Below are positions 12,077 through 22,504 of a stretch of 64,000 nucleotides of DNA, piece after piece (the first letter of the stretch is position 1; every line of letters starts with the position of its first letter). A program made the translations under genes and the position numbers. Location: the NCBI GenBank assembly GCA_003550325.1, contig QKWP01001876.1, positions 38,767-102,766 on the forward strand, given 5' to 3'. Origin of the DNA: Gigaspora rosea. Its lineage: Eukaryota > Glomeromycota > Glomeromycetes > Diversisporales > Gigasporaceae. Below the pieces are notes generated by a model that was given only the letters and a program-made list of their open reading frames with translations, was not told where the DNA came from and did no database searches.

Positions 12077-14667
12077 ATAACTAGGTTATACTAGGGTGTC
12101 CAGGATTATGCGAAAGCATAATATGCGCATAATCTACCAAATTTTCGCATCCCGGATGCTTCGCATAATCAGGCAAAAAAACGCATCCATATCACGTGTC
12201 TCAAATATGATTGGTTGTTGTGAATTTTGAGGTGTGTTATTTAGACGACAAGGAATAATTTCTGAAAAGTTCCGATGTAGAGAATGAATGAACCTAAATT
12301 ACAAGCATGGTCAAGGTAAATTTTTTGGTAAACATCTGGAAAGTTCTGATGTAGAAAATGAATGAACCTAAATTACGAGCATGGTCAAGGTAAATTTTTT
12401 GGTAAACATCTGAAAATTTTTGAAGGATACATATAAAATAAATCGCATCCTCTATTTAAATATTTCGCATAATTTTAGAATTATTTCGCATCCATCGCAT
12501 AATTGACCCTATTACATCACATAATCCTGGACACCTAGGTTATACGAAATTCCAGTCACGTGATCCGTACAACAATAATCGCCCAATCAAAATTTGAACC
12601 TGAAGTAGATTCAAATTAAACTACAAAATAAGCTACTCACGATTGACAATAGTCGCTAAATAGTAAAGTCCAAATTATACTATGCAAATCGATTAAAATC
12701 GATTAAATAACCTTATTTGGAAGAACAAAATACACATACAGTAAAATTTTTAGCAGGATTGGTGAACATTTTATTATTTGACTTTTAACTTTTACGTTCG
12801 ATAAAAAAATTAAAATTTTTTTTAAAAAAATATATTCGACGAAGGTAAAAGTTAAAAGTCAAATAATAAAATGTTCATTAATCTCACTAAAAATTTTACT
12901 GTATGTGTATTTTATTCTTTCAAATAAGGTTACTTAATCGATTTTAATCGATTTACATAGTAAAATTTGGACTTTACTATGTAGTAACTACTTGCGATCG
13001 CTAAAAAACCAAAGAGGTTTTTTAACGATCGCAAGTAGTTGCTACATAGTGAAGCCTAAATTTTACTATGTAAATCGATTAAAATCGATTAAGTAACCTT
13101 ATTTGGAAGAACAAAATACACATACAATAAAATTTTAGCAAGATTGGTAACATTTTATTATTTGACGTTTAACTTTTATGTTCAATGAAAAAATTAAAAT
13201 TTTTTTTAATAAAATATATTCGACGAACGTAAAAATTAAAAATCAAATAATAAAATGTTCATCAATCTCGCTAAAAATTTTACTATATGTGTATTTTATT
13301 CTTCCAAATAAGGTTACTTAATCGATTTTAATCGATTTGCATAGTAAAATTTGGACTTTACTATGTAGCAACTACTTGTGATCGCTAAAAAACCAAAGAG
13401 GTTTTTTAATGATCGCAAGTAGTTGCTACATAGTAAAGCCCAAATTTTACTATGCAAATCGATTAAAATCGATTAAGTAACCTTATTTGGAAGAACAAAA
13501 TACATATATAGTAAAATTTTTAGCGAGATTGATGAACATTTTATTATTTGATTTTTAATTTTTACGTTCGTCGAATATATTTTATTAAAAAAAATTTTAA
13601 TTTTTTCATTGAACATAAAAGTTAAACGTCAAATAATAAAATGTTACCAATCTTGCTAAAATTTTATTGTATGTGTATTTTGTTCTTCCAAATAAGGTTA
13701 CTTAATCGATTTTAATCGATTTGCATAGTAAAATTTGGACTTTACTATGTAGCAACTACTTGTGATCGCTAAAAAACCAAAGAGGTTTTTTAATGATCGC
13801 AAGTAGTTGCTACATAGTAAAGCCCAAATTTTACTATGTAAATCGATTAAAATCGATTAAGTAACCTTATTTGGAAAAACAAAATACATATACAGTAAAC
13901 TTTTTAGCGAGATTGATGAACATTTAATTATTGGACTTTTAACTTTTACCTTCGTCGAATATATTTTATTAAAAAAATTTTAATTTTTTCATCGAACGTA
14001 AAAGGTAAACTTCAAATAATTAAATGTTCACCAATCTTACTAAAAATTTTACTGTATGTGTATTTTGTTCTTTTAAATAAGGTTACTTGATCGATTTTAA
14101 TCGATTTGCATAGTAAAATTTGGGCTTCACTATGTAGCAACTACATTCAATCGTTAAAAAACCTCTTTGGTTTTTTAGCGATCGCAAGTAGTTGCTACAT
14201 AGTAAAGTCCAAATTTTACTATGCAAATCGATTAAAATCGATTAAGTAACCTTATTTGTAAGAACAAAATACACATACATTAAAATGTTTAGCAAGATTG
14301 GTGAACATTTCATTATTTGACGTTTAACTTTTACGTTCGTCGAATATATTTTTTTAAAAAAATTTTAATTTTTTCATCGAACGTAAAAGTTAAAAGTCAA
14401 ATAATAAAATGTTCACCAATCCTGCTAAAAATTTTACTATATGTGTATTTTGTTTTTCCAAATAAGGTTATTTAATCGATTTTAATTGATTTGCATGGTA
14501 GAATTTGGACTTTACTATGTAGCGACTATTGTCAATCGTGAGTAGCTTATTTTGTAGTTTAATTTGAATCTACTTCAGGCTCAAATTTGATTGGGCGATT
14601 ATTGTTGCACGGATCACGTGACTGGAATTTCGTATAACCTAGCCATTGGTCAAAGTGCAAGAACCCA
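12064..14667. mobile_element. Large foldback element FB1 built of alternating palindromes
   Basis: Bounded by inverted copies of TTGACCAATRRCTAGGTTATA (left arm about 12070-12700, interrupted by a hAT MITE; right arm 14470-14667). The interior is a chain of a ~385-bp module that is self-complementary in two places. One hairpin is centred in the run AAAAAATTAAAATTTTTT, flanked by ACGTAAAAGTTAAAAGTCAAA. The other is centred on AACCAAAGAGGTT, flanked by GCGATCGCTAAA and AACTACTTGCGATCG. The hairpin centres lie near 12815, 13010, 13200, 13395, 13590, 13785, 13965, 14165 and 14360. Modules are joined by ATCGATTTTAATCGATT-type palindromes. No protein-coding capacity. Confidence 0.85.
12092..12537. 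mobile_element. hAT-type MITE, copy 2, with perfect 8-bp target duplication
   Basis: Same ends as copy 1 (TAGGGTGTCC / GGACACCTA). The 8-bp duplication GGTTATAC flanks both ends (12084-12091 and 12538-12545). The uninterrupted site CTAGGTTATACGA is readable in the sister element near 14955, which proves the insertion. An 8-bp duplication is characteristic of the hAT superfamily. Confidence 0.92.
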
Positions 14668-14842
14668 AAAGTCATGTGATCTCTGTTTGTATTACGTTGT
14701 ACATGACTAGGTCGAAAGGGTCAGATCCGGAGTAAAAATATTAATTATTATTTGACATATGTCAATTTGCAATTTTTTAATCATTTTAAATTGATATGTG
14801 TCATTTTAAAATTGACATGAATTGTAAAGTGACACATAACAT
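14650..14842. repeat. Outer arm (copy 3, reverse)
   Basis: Reverse complement of 10425-10610. It runs from GTGCAAGAACCCAAAAGTCA to GTGACACATAACATATATA and is followed by an inverted fragment of the 'gatactcctgc' MITE to about 14940. Confidence 0.85.
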
Positions 14843-14942
14843 ATATATGCAGATCGGTATCAAAAAAGTAAAGTAATTTTGGGGTACATACAGGAGTATC
14901 AAAAAAGTAAGTGCAGGAGTATCAAAAACGTAAGATTTGCCA

Positions 14943-16218
14943 CTTTGACCAATGGCTAGGTTATACGAATTTCAGTCACGTGATCCGTGCAACAATAATC
15001 GCCCAATCAAAATTTGAACCTGAAGTAGATTCAAATTAAACTACAAAAATAAGATACTCACGATTGACAATAGTCGCTACATAGTAAAGTCCAAATTCTA
15101 CTATGCAAAATCGATTAAAATCGATTAAATAACCTTATTTGGGGGTCACTGAAGCGGGGGCAAATTCACATGATCACAGCCAATCAAATTACAGAATTTT
15201 GATGATCGCCAGCGAAGCAAAGAACGAAAAACCTAAAAAATACAAAAAATAGCAGTCTAAACCTACCTCAGGTAGGTTAAATAAAAATATCAGGAAGGCA
15301 ATTTTGCTTATATATAACTACCTAAAACCTAGCCTAACCCTAATATAAGATGACTCTAACCCTAAAGTTAATCGAGAAAATTATTAAGAAATATGAGTTG
15401 TCCTCGCTTTAGATTTCCCCCTTATTTGGAAGAACAAAATACACATACAGTAGAATTTTTAGCAAGATTGGTGAACATTTATTATTTGACTTTTAACTTT
15501 TGCGTTCGATAAAAAAATTAAAATTTTTTTTAAAAAAATATATTCGACGAACGTAAAAGTTAAAAGTTAAATAATAAAATGTTAATCAATCTCGCTAAAA
15601 ATTTTACTGTATATGTATTTTGTACTTCTGAATAAGGTTACATAATCGATTTTAATCGATTTGCATAGTAAAATTTGGACTTTACTATGTAGCAACTACT
15701 TGCGATCGCTAAAAAACCAAAGAGGTTTTTTAATGATCGCAAGTAGTTGCTACATAGTGAAGCCCAAATTTTAGTATGCAAATCGATTAAAATCGATTAA
15801 GTAACCTTATTTGAAAGAACAAAATACACATACGGTAAAATGTTTAGTGAGATTGATGAACATTTTATTATTTGACGTTTAACTTTTACTTTCGATGAAA
15901 AAATTAAAATTTTTTTTAATAAAATATATTTGACGAACGTAAAAGTTAAAAGTCAAATAATAAAATGTTCATTAATCTTGCTAAAAATTTTACTGTATGA
16001 GTATTTTGTTCTTCCAAATAAGGTTATTTAATCGATTTTAATCGATTTGCATAGTAGAATTTGGACTTTACTATGTAGCGACTATTGTCAATCGTGAAGT
16101 AGCTTATTTTGTAGTTTAATTTGAATCTACTTCAGGTTCAAATTTTGATTGGGCGATTATTGTTGTATGGATCACATGACTGAAATTTCGTATAATCTAG
16201 CCATTGGTCAAAGTGCAA
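14943..16218. mobile_element. Foldback element FB2 (short form)
   Basis: Same terminal arms as FB1 (TTTGACCAATGGCTAGGTTA at the left; CTAGCCATTGGTCAAAG at the right) but with only about 1.5 internal modules (hairpin centres near 15525, 15722 and 15910). A MITE at 15141-15421 splits the first module. It is the natural comparator for FB1's expansion. Confidence 0.85.
15141..15421. mobile_element. MITE with GGGGGTC...CTAAAGCG ends, copy A
   Basis: Left GGGGGTCACTGAAGCGGGGG; right CGCTTTAGATTTCCCCC. It sits between CCTTATTT and CTTATTTGG, and the empty site (ACCTTATTTGGAAG) occurs throughout FB1/FB2, so a 6-8 bp target duplication is directly visible. Internal CCTAACCCTAA motifs. The same element family is at 20466-23991. 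Confidence 0.88.
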
Positions 16219-16398
16219 GAACCCAAAAGTCATGTGATCTCTGTTTGTATTACGTTGTACATGACTGGGTCAGAAGGGTCGGATCCGGAGTAAAAATATT
16301 AATTATTATTTGACATATGTCAATTTGCAATTTTAAATCGACATGTGTCATTTTAAAATTGACACGACTTGTGAAGTGACACATAGCATATATACTAC
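16206..16398. repeat. Outer arm (copy 4, reverse)
   Basis: Reverse complement of the arm at 10410-10610, ending AAGTGACACATAGCATATAT. Right boundary of the mosaic. Confidence 0.85.
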
Positions 16399-16444
16399 AA
16401 ATTTTTTTTTGTTATAATTCACTTAATAGATAAGTAAATAAGAC

Positions 16445-16920
16445 TTGTTTTCAAAGGCCTCTAGATTAATTAATAGCATCAGTAGTATTGTACAGAACCT
16501 ACCTAATATAAATGTTGCTTCACATGATAACCCTACAGAAAACTTGTCTAATAACAAGTTGGATAATCAATTTGAGGTTGTGACTAAAGATACTATTATA
16601 AGAATGGTTAAAATATGGTGCTATCGAAACCTGGATTTGAGTTTTTAAAGAATATCAATCTTTAATTAATTTGGATTATGATATTTCTATGATTACCAAT
16701 GCAAAGCAGTTAGAGCATGAATTACTTCAAAACAAGCTTCAAATAATAGTTTGATTTCTCAAATTAACCATTAGTAATTGCAAAATTAATAATATTGATA
16801 TTAAATTAGGTTTAAATAAATATAATAATAGTTTGATTCTTCAAATTAACATTAGTTATTAGTAATTTCAAAAATATTAATATTGATATTAAAATAAGTT
16901 TTAAATAAATGTAATGAACT
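16445..16920 (+). pseudogene. Decayed coding relic of unknown function
   Basis: A frame with normal amino-acid mix (SKASRLINSISSIVQNL ... TKDTIIRMVKIW) runs from about 16448 to 16645. A frameshift continues it as KEYQSLINLDYDISM and AKQLEHELLQNKLQ to about 16755. Further Asn/Ile-rich fragments (GLNKYNNSLILQIN) follow, twice, to 16920. No start codon is evident and I cannot name a family. The repeated Ile/Asn segment and position next to a repeat complex suggest a fragment of a repetitive gene or transposon protein. Confidence 0.4.
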
Positions 16921-17134
16921 TTTATATTAAATAAATTTATTAAGACTTTAACAATTAAAAAATTAAATAATATTTTTATACTTTTCAATGAATTCCAAAA
17001 ATTAGCAACAATTTTTATTTGGTTTAAAAAAACTTTGCAAACTAGCAAACAAAATAGTACTATATTTTATTCCATTAGTAAGAATTTTAAAAACTAGCAA
17101 TGTAACTAGAATTTTAAAAGAATTTAAAGTGCAC

Positions 17135-17225
17135 CTGGGGAAATAACATGCATTGCCAGGGAAATAATACACATTAATAGGAAAATGACATGCATTGCTG
17201 GAGAAATAACATGCAATACTAGAAA
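17135..17225. repeat. ~30-bp tandem repeat
   Basis: Four imperfect copies of GGAAATAACATGCATTGC. Confidence 0.7.
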
Positions 17226-17440
17226 ATTGGTTTTTTTTTTACTGATAAAACTAGTGATTATAAGTCGTAAAACCCATCAAGCGATTATATAGAAATATGG
17301 AATAACTAGGCTTATACTGCATTATAATTTGCTTGCTTAATTTTCAGCAGCAGTTAAGTAATAGAAATGACATTACTTAAGAATTAACTAAGCTTCTAAG
17401 CTCTACAAACTTGCATGAAGCAAGTTTTTTTTTCAGGTAT

Positions 17441-17848
17441 GGTACAAGAAGCCTATACTCAATATGTTTTAATTTTTAAATCACTATAATTTTTTGTGCA
17501 AGAGGTTTTTTTAAAAAAACTGACCAGTAACTTTGTAGAGCAATATTAGTTCTATAAATTTGCCAAATATTTTTTAAAAAACCTTCTCTATAAAAAGTTG
17601 ATGTGTTGTAAAAGTTAACTATTGTTTTATATATAATTACTATGTGTTTCAATTTTAACTAACTTTAAAGTGTTATAACTTTTTATAAAGACAATATTTT
17701 AAAAATCTGACCAGTAACTTTGTTCATTATAATAAGATCTACAAATTTGCCAAATATCTTTTAAAAATATTGTCTCTACAAAAGTTGATGTATTTTAAAG
17801 TTATACTATTTTATTGTCTAGTATAGGCTTCTTGCACTATATATAAAT
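17441..17848. mobile_element. ~410-bp MITE with internal duplication
   Basis: Ends GTACAAGAAGCCTATACT and AGTATAGGCTTCTTGCAC are inverted. The interior holds two copies of 'CTGACCAGTAACTTTGT' ... 'TTTGCCAAATAT' about 185 bp apart. Confidence 0.75.
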
Positions 17849-18726
17849 TGCAGGATTTGATAAAATAAGAATGGATGACTTGAATATGAATATTTTGATA
17901 AATAAAAAAAGGGAATATGTTTTCCACACACCCGCATGGTTGTGCACCCCTATATGCATGCATATAAATAACAATCATCTAAGATAATCGCTAATATTTT
18001 TTTTGTTGATTTTTTGCTTTTTGTTTTTTTTTTACTAATTTTTTTTTCTTTTCGCCAGTTTTGGCGCCGTAGTTGCTGTCGTTGTTGGTGTTGCCTTTGG
18101 TGTTATCACTGGTGTCATTGTAGATGTCATCACAGGTGTCATAGTTGGTGTCGTCGTTGGTGTCATTGTAGGTTTGTCATTAGTATTGTTGTTGTGACGC
18201 TGTTGTTGAGTCGTTGCTGTTGAGTCGCTAAAAGATTTTCTTTAAGTTCAATCATAGAAGGCGGTCTTGCACGTTTTTGCTGTTTTTCCAGAGACAGTCT
18301 TGCAAGGTTTTTTCATTTTTCCGAAGTTGTTTCTTTTGTGACTTTAATGGTCTTACCTATTTCTTCGGTGAAAACTAGTACTGGCTTTGTAGTGAGTTTT
18401 TCGTGTTCCTTTTTTTTCTTCTCTTTTTATAACTTTTTTCTTTTTTTTTGTGTACATTTCTTTGGTTCTTGTAGAAGGTGGTCTCGCATGTTTTTCTCGA
18501 TTTTCTGAAGACGGTTTTGTACGTTTTTCTCATTTTTCCTGAGTTGTCTTGTGTGCTGTTTTTTGTGTCGCTTTATGTATTTTCTGGTATTGTTGAAAAC
18601 TGGTACTGGCTTTGTATTTGGATGTGGTAGGTTTTGATAAGCGTTCTTTTTTTTATTTGTAAGTTTTTTTTATTTTTTTTTCTCTGTCTTATTTACTAAT
18701 TTATTTGATGATTTTTTGAAGTCGCC

Positions 18727-18870
18727 GCTTTTAGAGTCATCGTTCTTTAGAGTCGTCGCTTTTTGGAGTCGTCACTTTTTGGAGTCGTCACTCTTTGGAG
18801 TCAGCACTCTTTGAAGTTGTCACTCTTTGGAGTTGTCATTCTTTAGAGTTGTCATTTTTAGAGCTACGAT
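18727..18870. repeat. 16-bp minisatellite
   Basis: About nine copies of a 16-bp unit TGGAGTCGTCACTYTT. Sixteen is not a multiple of three, so this is not a coding repeat. Confidence 0.85.
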
Positions 18871-18939
18871 TTCATCGCCAATGCAGATTTCATTTGAAAT
18901 GGGTAGTTCGACTCCTTGTTTCGAATTTAATAGGTGGTG

Positions 18940-19032
18940 GTTGCGTTAGGGTTTGAGTTAGGATTAGGGTTTGAGTTCAAGTTAGGGCTAGTGTTCGAGT
19001 TAGGGTTAGCATTAGTGTTAGCATTAGTGTTG
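18940..19032. repeat. Degenerate interstitial TTAGGG-type repeats
   Basis: A chain of GTTAGGGTTTGAGTTAGG and GTTAGCATTAGTG units resembling the fungal telomere repeat TTAGGG but too degenerate to be a telomere. Confidence 0.65.
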
Positions 19033-19314
19033 TAGTTTTTATTGTATATAGATGTCTCGTCTCGTCTATATTGTTCATATATATATATATTTTTTAATAA
19101 TTAATAAAGTTTTTTTAAAAAAAATTATAAAATCGATTTGATTGGTCGATTGTGACAATGAGGCACGTGTTGCACGTGCTCGATTTTGATTGGCCGACTA
19201 AGGGGTGCACAACCGTGCGGGTGCATGAAATTCTTAGACCCTAAAAAAATAAATATATAAATAAAAATTAAAAAATAAAAAAAATTAAAAAAAATATAAA
19301 AAAGAATCAAATTC

Positions 19315-19437
19315 AGGGTCATTTTAACCATATTTGGGCTCATTTGAACCCAATTGGGTTCATTTGAACCTAAAATCGGTTCATTTGAACACAAACCAGG
19401 TTCATTTAAACCAATCGGGTTCATTTAAACTAGAGTT
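19315..19437. repeat. ~23-bp tandem repeat
   Basis: About six copies of GGGTTCATTTGAACCAA-like units, each a small palindrome (TTCATTTGAA). The Asn-Glu-Pro-rich minus-strand frame across it is only a reflection of the repeat. Confidence 0.8.
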
Positions 19438-19665
19438 GCCTGCCGTAATTAATTACAACCTTTATGACATATAGATTGCAATATTACGACATATAGGTTG
19501 TAATATTACAACTTGTTAAAAACAATTACAGCTGGCAACTATAATTTAAACCCAAGCTGGGTTTATTTGAGCCTTTATTTAAATTTTAAACCCAAGCCAA
19601 TACCCTAATAAAATTTGAAAACTTACTTCCGGTACTTAGGCCTAAGAGTCAAAAAACAGAAACCC

Positions 19666-19697
19666 CTATCCCGGGCAACGCCCGGGCTCTAAGAACT
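19666..19697 (+). mobile_element. Candidate Helitron 3' terminus
   Basis: A GC hairpin CCCGGGCAACGCCCGGG is followed 9 bases later by CTAG and then T, which is the hairpin plus CTRR-T signature of Helitron 3' ends. The matching 5' TC end was not located. Confidence 0.45.
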
Positions 19698-20079
19698 AGT
19701 TTTTATTTTTAGTTATCCAATTCATCAGATTATGATCATACCTCCAAAAATTTCTGCTGACCTATAAACAACCCCAAAATGTTCGATATTCCTTAAACAT
19801 TTTCTGATTTTAATGCCAATTAAATAATAAATAAATATGAACGAAGTTGTTCAATTTATAATTTGTATAAATCAAAGTATATAGTACTGTACATACGTAG
19901 TAATATGTCGCTTGCAAAAGTTTGTTAATAATATTGCATATGTATTGATCTGCATTGATCTTATTGGTCATGCGGATCTCGTGACTTTGTTTTTATAATT
20001 TTATTGGTTAATCTATTTTAGACATCACATTCAAATTCAGGAGAAAGTTTACGGATCACGTGATTTTGTACCTACCCCT

Positions 20080-20418
20080 CAGAGACCCGTAAAAATTTTT
20101 TGTGTTATACAAAATCTTTAATTGCTTTATTGCAAAAATTTGTATTAATTTGTAATAAAATATTAACTTTATATTAATTTGCGATTTGTTTCAAAAACAA
20201 AAATTTACTCAAAATTTGTTCTGACCTTGCTTGTCTTTTATGTTCATTCATTTTCTCTTTCGGAAACTTTAATTCAGCACACTATCTGACATTATTAGCC
20301 AATCAAATTTATAGAATACATGTGAATTTTACCCTTAGAAATTTGGTTTAATTTGCATTATCAATCTAAATTTGCATTAGTTTGTATTAATTTATATACA
20401 AATTTTTACGGGTCTCTG
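20080..20418. mobile_element. hAT-type MITE with perfect 8-bp duplication
   Basis: Ends CAGAGACCCGTAAAAATTTT and AAATTTTTACGGGTCTCTG are inverted. CTACCCCT is duplicated exactly on both sides (20072-20079 and 20419-20426). CAGAG termini and 8-bp duplications are hAT hallmarks. 339 bp and non-coding. Confidence 0.93.
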
Positions 20419-20588
20419 CTACCCCTAAGTTAGAAAGTTATGTAGGTACAAAAATTACCCGATTTGGGGGTCGTCTAAAGCGGAGCAGAATCACGTGATA
20501 TCTGACCAATCAAATTATCGAATTGTGATAATCTTTGGTGAAGCAAACATGAAAGAGAAGCAAAAACCTTGAAAAATACAAAACACGG

Positions 20589-21407
20589 TGTTACTATCCG
20601 GTTGGGAGATATCAGACATGCCAGTAGAGCTATCAAGGATAGTAAACGATGGCAGGGTAATTCAGATGGGCTGAGATGAATATCAAATAGGGTGGTTTTA
20701 TAATAAGAAAGGAGGAAAATATGTAATAATAAATATGTAATCAAATAATAAATCAAATAAATAATCGTTAAACTTGTATGTGACATTCAGCAGATATAAT
20801 ATAAAAAGAAATCACTCAGAAGACTTTATTATAAAGGAGGAATTTACTCAGATAAACCTAAATATACAAGAAGAGCGAATACATTGGTCTTTTATACATG
20901 TTAGCAAACTCAATTCCCCCCGGGTCATTATCCTTCCGTCATTACTAATACAAATTTTATCTAACACCAATTGAATCTTTATCTCGCGTCTTTATCCAAT
21001 TCAAGACTCACACCCGAAGCATTAATTTAAAATCTGCCTTTCTAACTCTTCATTGGGCTAGCAGATTTGCGATAATATTTAAAGGCTTCACGCGCTTAGT
21101 ATTGTTCAAGCATGAATCTAATTTAATTTCACGCATCGTAGATATTTTAGTATGGATATCGGGTTTGGTAATTTTACATATCTATAGAAGGACATATATG
21201 GCAATCGGGATATCTATAAATAGTAATAAGAAAGATATATATGGTAATAACGTAGGGTGGGTATAGGTATTATATTTAAGGAAGGGATAATCGATTATAA
21301 TCGTGGGCAATTTAAGGTGATCGGATCGTGATCGTACAGGGATGAAAAAGCAGGGGTGATGATCAAAAAGAAGATTTTGTGCGCAGAAAATTTTTAATAG
21401 TGTAACA
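20589..21407 (-). repeat. 3' LTR of a minus-strand LTR retrotransposon
   Basis: An 819-bp repeat that, in minus orientation, starts TGTTACACTATT and ends GATAGTAACA (TG..CA). It is nearly identical to 22505-23823 apart from an insertion there. Immediately inside (21408-21422, minus reading CAAAGGAAAGGAGTA) lies a polypurine tract, which fixes this as the 3' LTR. Confidence 0.9.
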
Positions 21408-21844
21408 TACTCCTTTCCTTTGTTTTTGAGCTCCTGCGAGAAGATTGGAAATAAATACAAAGGTTTCCTTCGGTTTTGAAATACCTACTAACTCAATATA
21501 TCGATTAAAAAATTCTCATAGAATCTTTGAAAATGTCAGATTGGAATTTATTATCCTCTCTCAATTTTCTTTTTATATCGACATGGAATTGGAACTGGAA
21601 AAGATGAGTATGAAAAAATTTTTGATGATCTTTCCATACTAGGGAGTAAGCAATTGAATTTTCCTCGCTCTAGTATTCGAATGGTATGTGATTGTATCTT
21701 TCCAGCTTCGACAAAGTATCATCATGCTGGTGATAAATTAAACAAAGTTTTTATTCCAGTTCTTAATATCGATATAAGCATGCAGGGCGGCGAGATAAAT
21801 GTGATCTTCCTTTCAAACTACCATTTTGAAGCAATTTTAATTTC

Positions 21845-22400
21845 ACTGTAGGGCTTGCTTCATTCATTCTCTATCCAAAATTCTAAGTTGTTTTTCACCG
21901 AAAGATCGTTGATGGAAAGCTTCTTGACCGTAAAATTTTGAATCTGATTCTTCTTTTGTCTCTTCTGATTCTTCGTCATCAGAATCGTATTTATAATAAC
22001 TTTCACCAGAATAAAGGTCTTGTTCTTTAGAAGAAATATCCAATGATTCAGTGGAATTCTGGTCTGAATTTTGCTCAAATTTCGATACATATGAAAATGT
22101 ACATTCGATGGTGTAATGTCCATACTGGCGACAATTATAGCAAAGAAATCGATTCGGCTTCCTGGTCTTGTTCGTAGGAGGTTGGGATAATCTTTTCTTC
22201 CTGGTCTTCTATCCGCTAGGCTGTAATTATACTGGTCCGAGTTGGCATGGGTTAGAAATGTGGGGTTTCAGATTTAAATGGAGGTCTATAAGAGTTAAAT
22301 CGAAAAGGTCGTTTAGGTGTCCATGTGAGTGAAATAAATTCCAATGTTATCGCAGTTAAATAAAGTAAATCGGCCAGGTCAGGGTGGTCCATTGTTTGAA
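21845..22400 (-). pseudogene. gag-like fragment with CCHC zinc knuckle
   Basis: Minus-strand frames between the two LTRs encode a CCHC zinc knuckle (CYNCRQYGHYTIEC, about 22085-22145; spacing CX2CX4HX4C) preceded by a basic stretch (KKRLSQPPTNKTRKPNR). An acidic Ser/Asp/Glu-rich tail follows (DSDDEESEETKEES). This matches the C-terminal part of retrotransposon Gag nucleocapsid proteins, which bind the element's RNA. Upstream codons (TPKRPFRFNSYRPPFKSE) read in frame but with a stop at about 22250. The internal region is only ~1.1 kb and I find no protease, reverse transcriptase or integrase, so the element was non-autonomous or has lost pol. Confidence 0.75.
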
Positions 22401-22485
22401 AAAAGTTTTGAAAGAAAAAAATTTTGGGGGCAAAAAAAAAAAATAAAATAAAATTCTATAACGAAATCTGAAGTATGGCGTATCT

Positions 22486-22502
22486 CCACACAATCGGCAC
22501 CA
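22486..22502 (-). promoter_or_regulatory. Primer-binding site of the LTR retrotransposon
   Basis: On the minus strand, two bases after the end of the 5' LTR, the sequence TGGTGCCGATTGTG follows. TGG at this position is complementary to the CCA end of a tRNA primer. Confidence 0.75.
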
Positions 22503-22504
22503 TT

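Larger units (their letters stand above)
17929..19223. mobile_element. TIR-bounded block filled with minisatellites
   Basis: CACCCGCATGGTTGTGCACC(CC) at 17929-17950 faces its near-exact reverse complement at 19202-19223. In between are a G/T-rich imperfect repeat (GGTGTCATTGTAG, about 18080-18220), a ~230-bp duplication (about 18250-18420 and 18470-18610, both ending in a 'CTGGCTTTGTA' block), a 16-bp minisatellite and TTAGGG-like repeats. I see no conserved transposase. Confidence 0.6.

Noticed and set aside
18014..18223. Cys/Arg/Trp-rich small protein
   Set aside because: Produced entirely by the G/T-rich repeat in this region; no conserved motif or start context.
19125..19424. Protein with NEP repeats on the minus strand
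   Set aside because: The repeats reflect the 23-bp DNA tandem repeat, and the upstream half is poly-F/Y/I from A/T-rich DNA.
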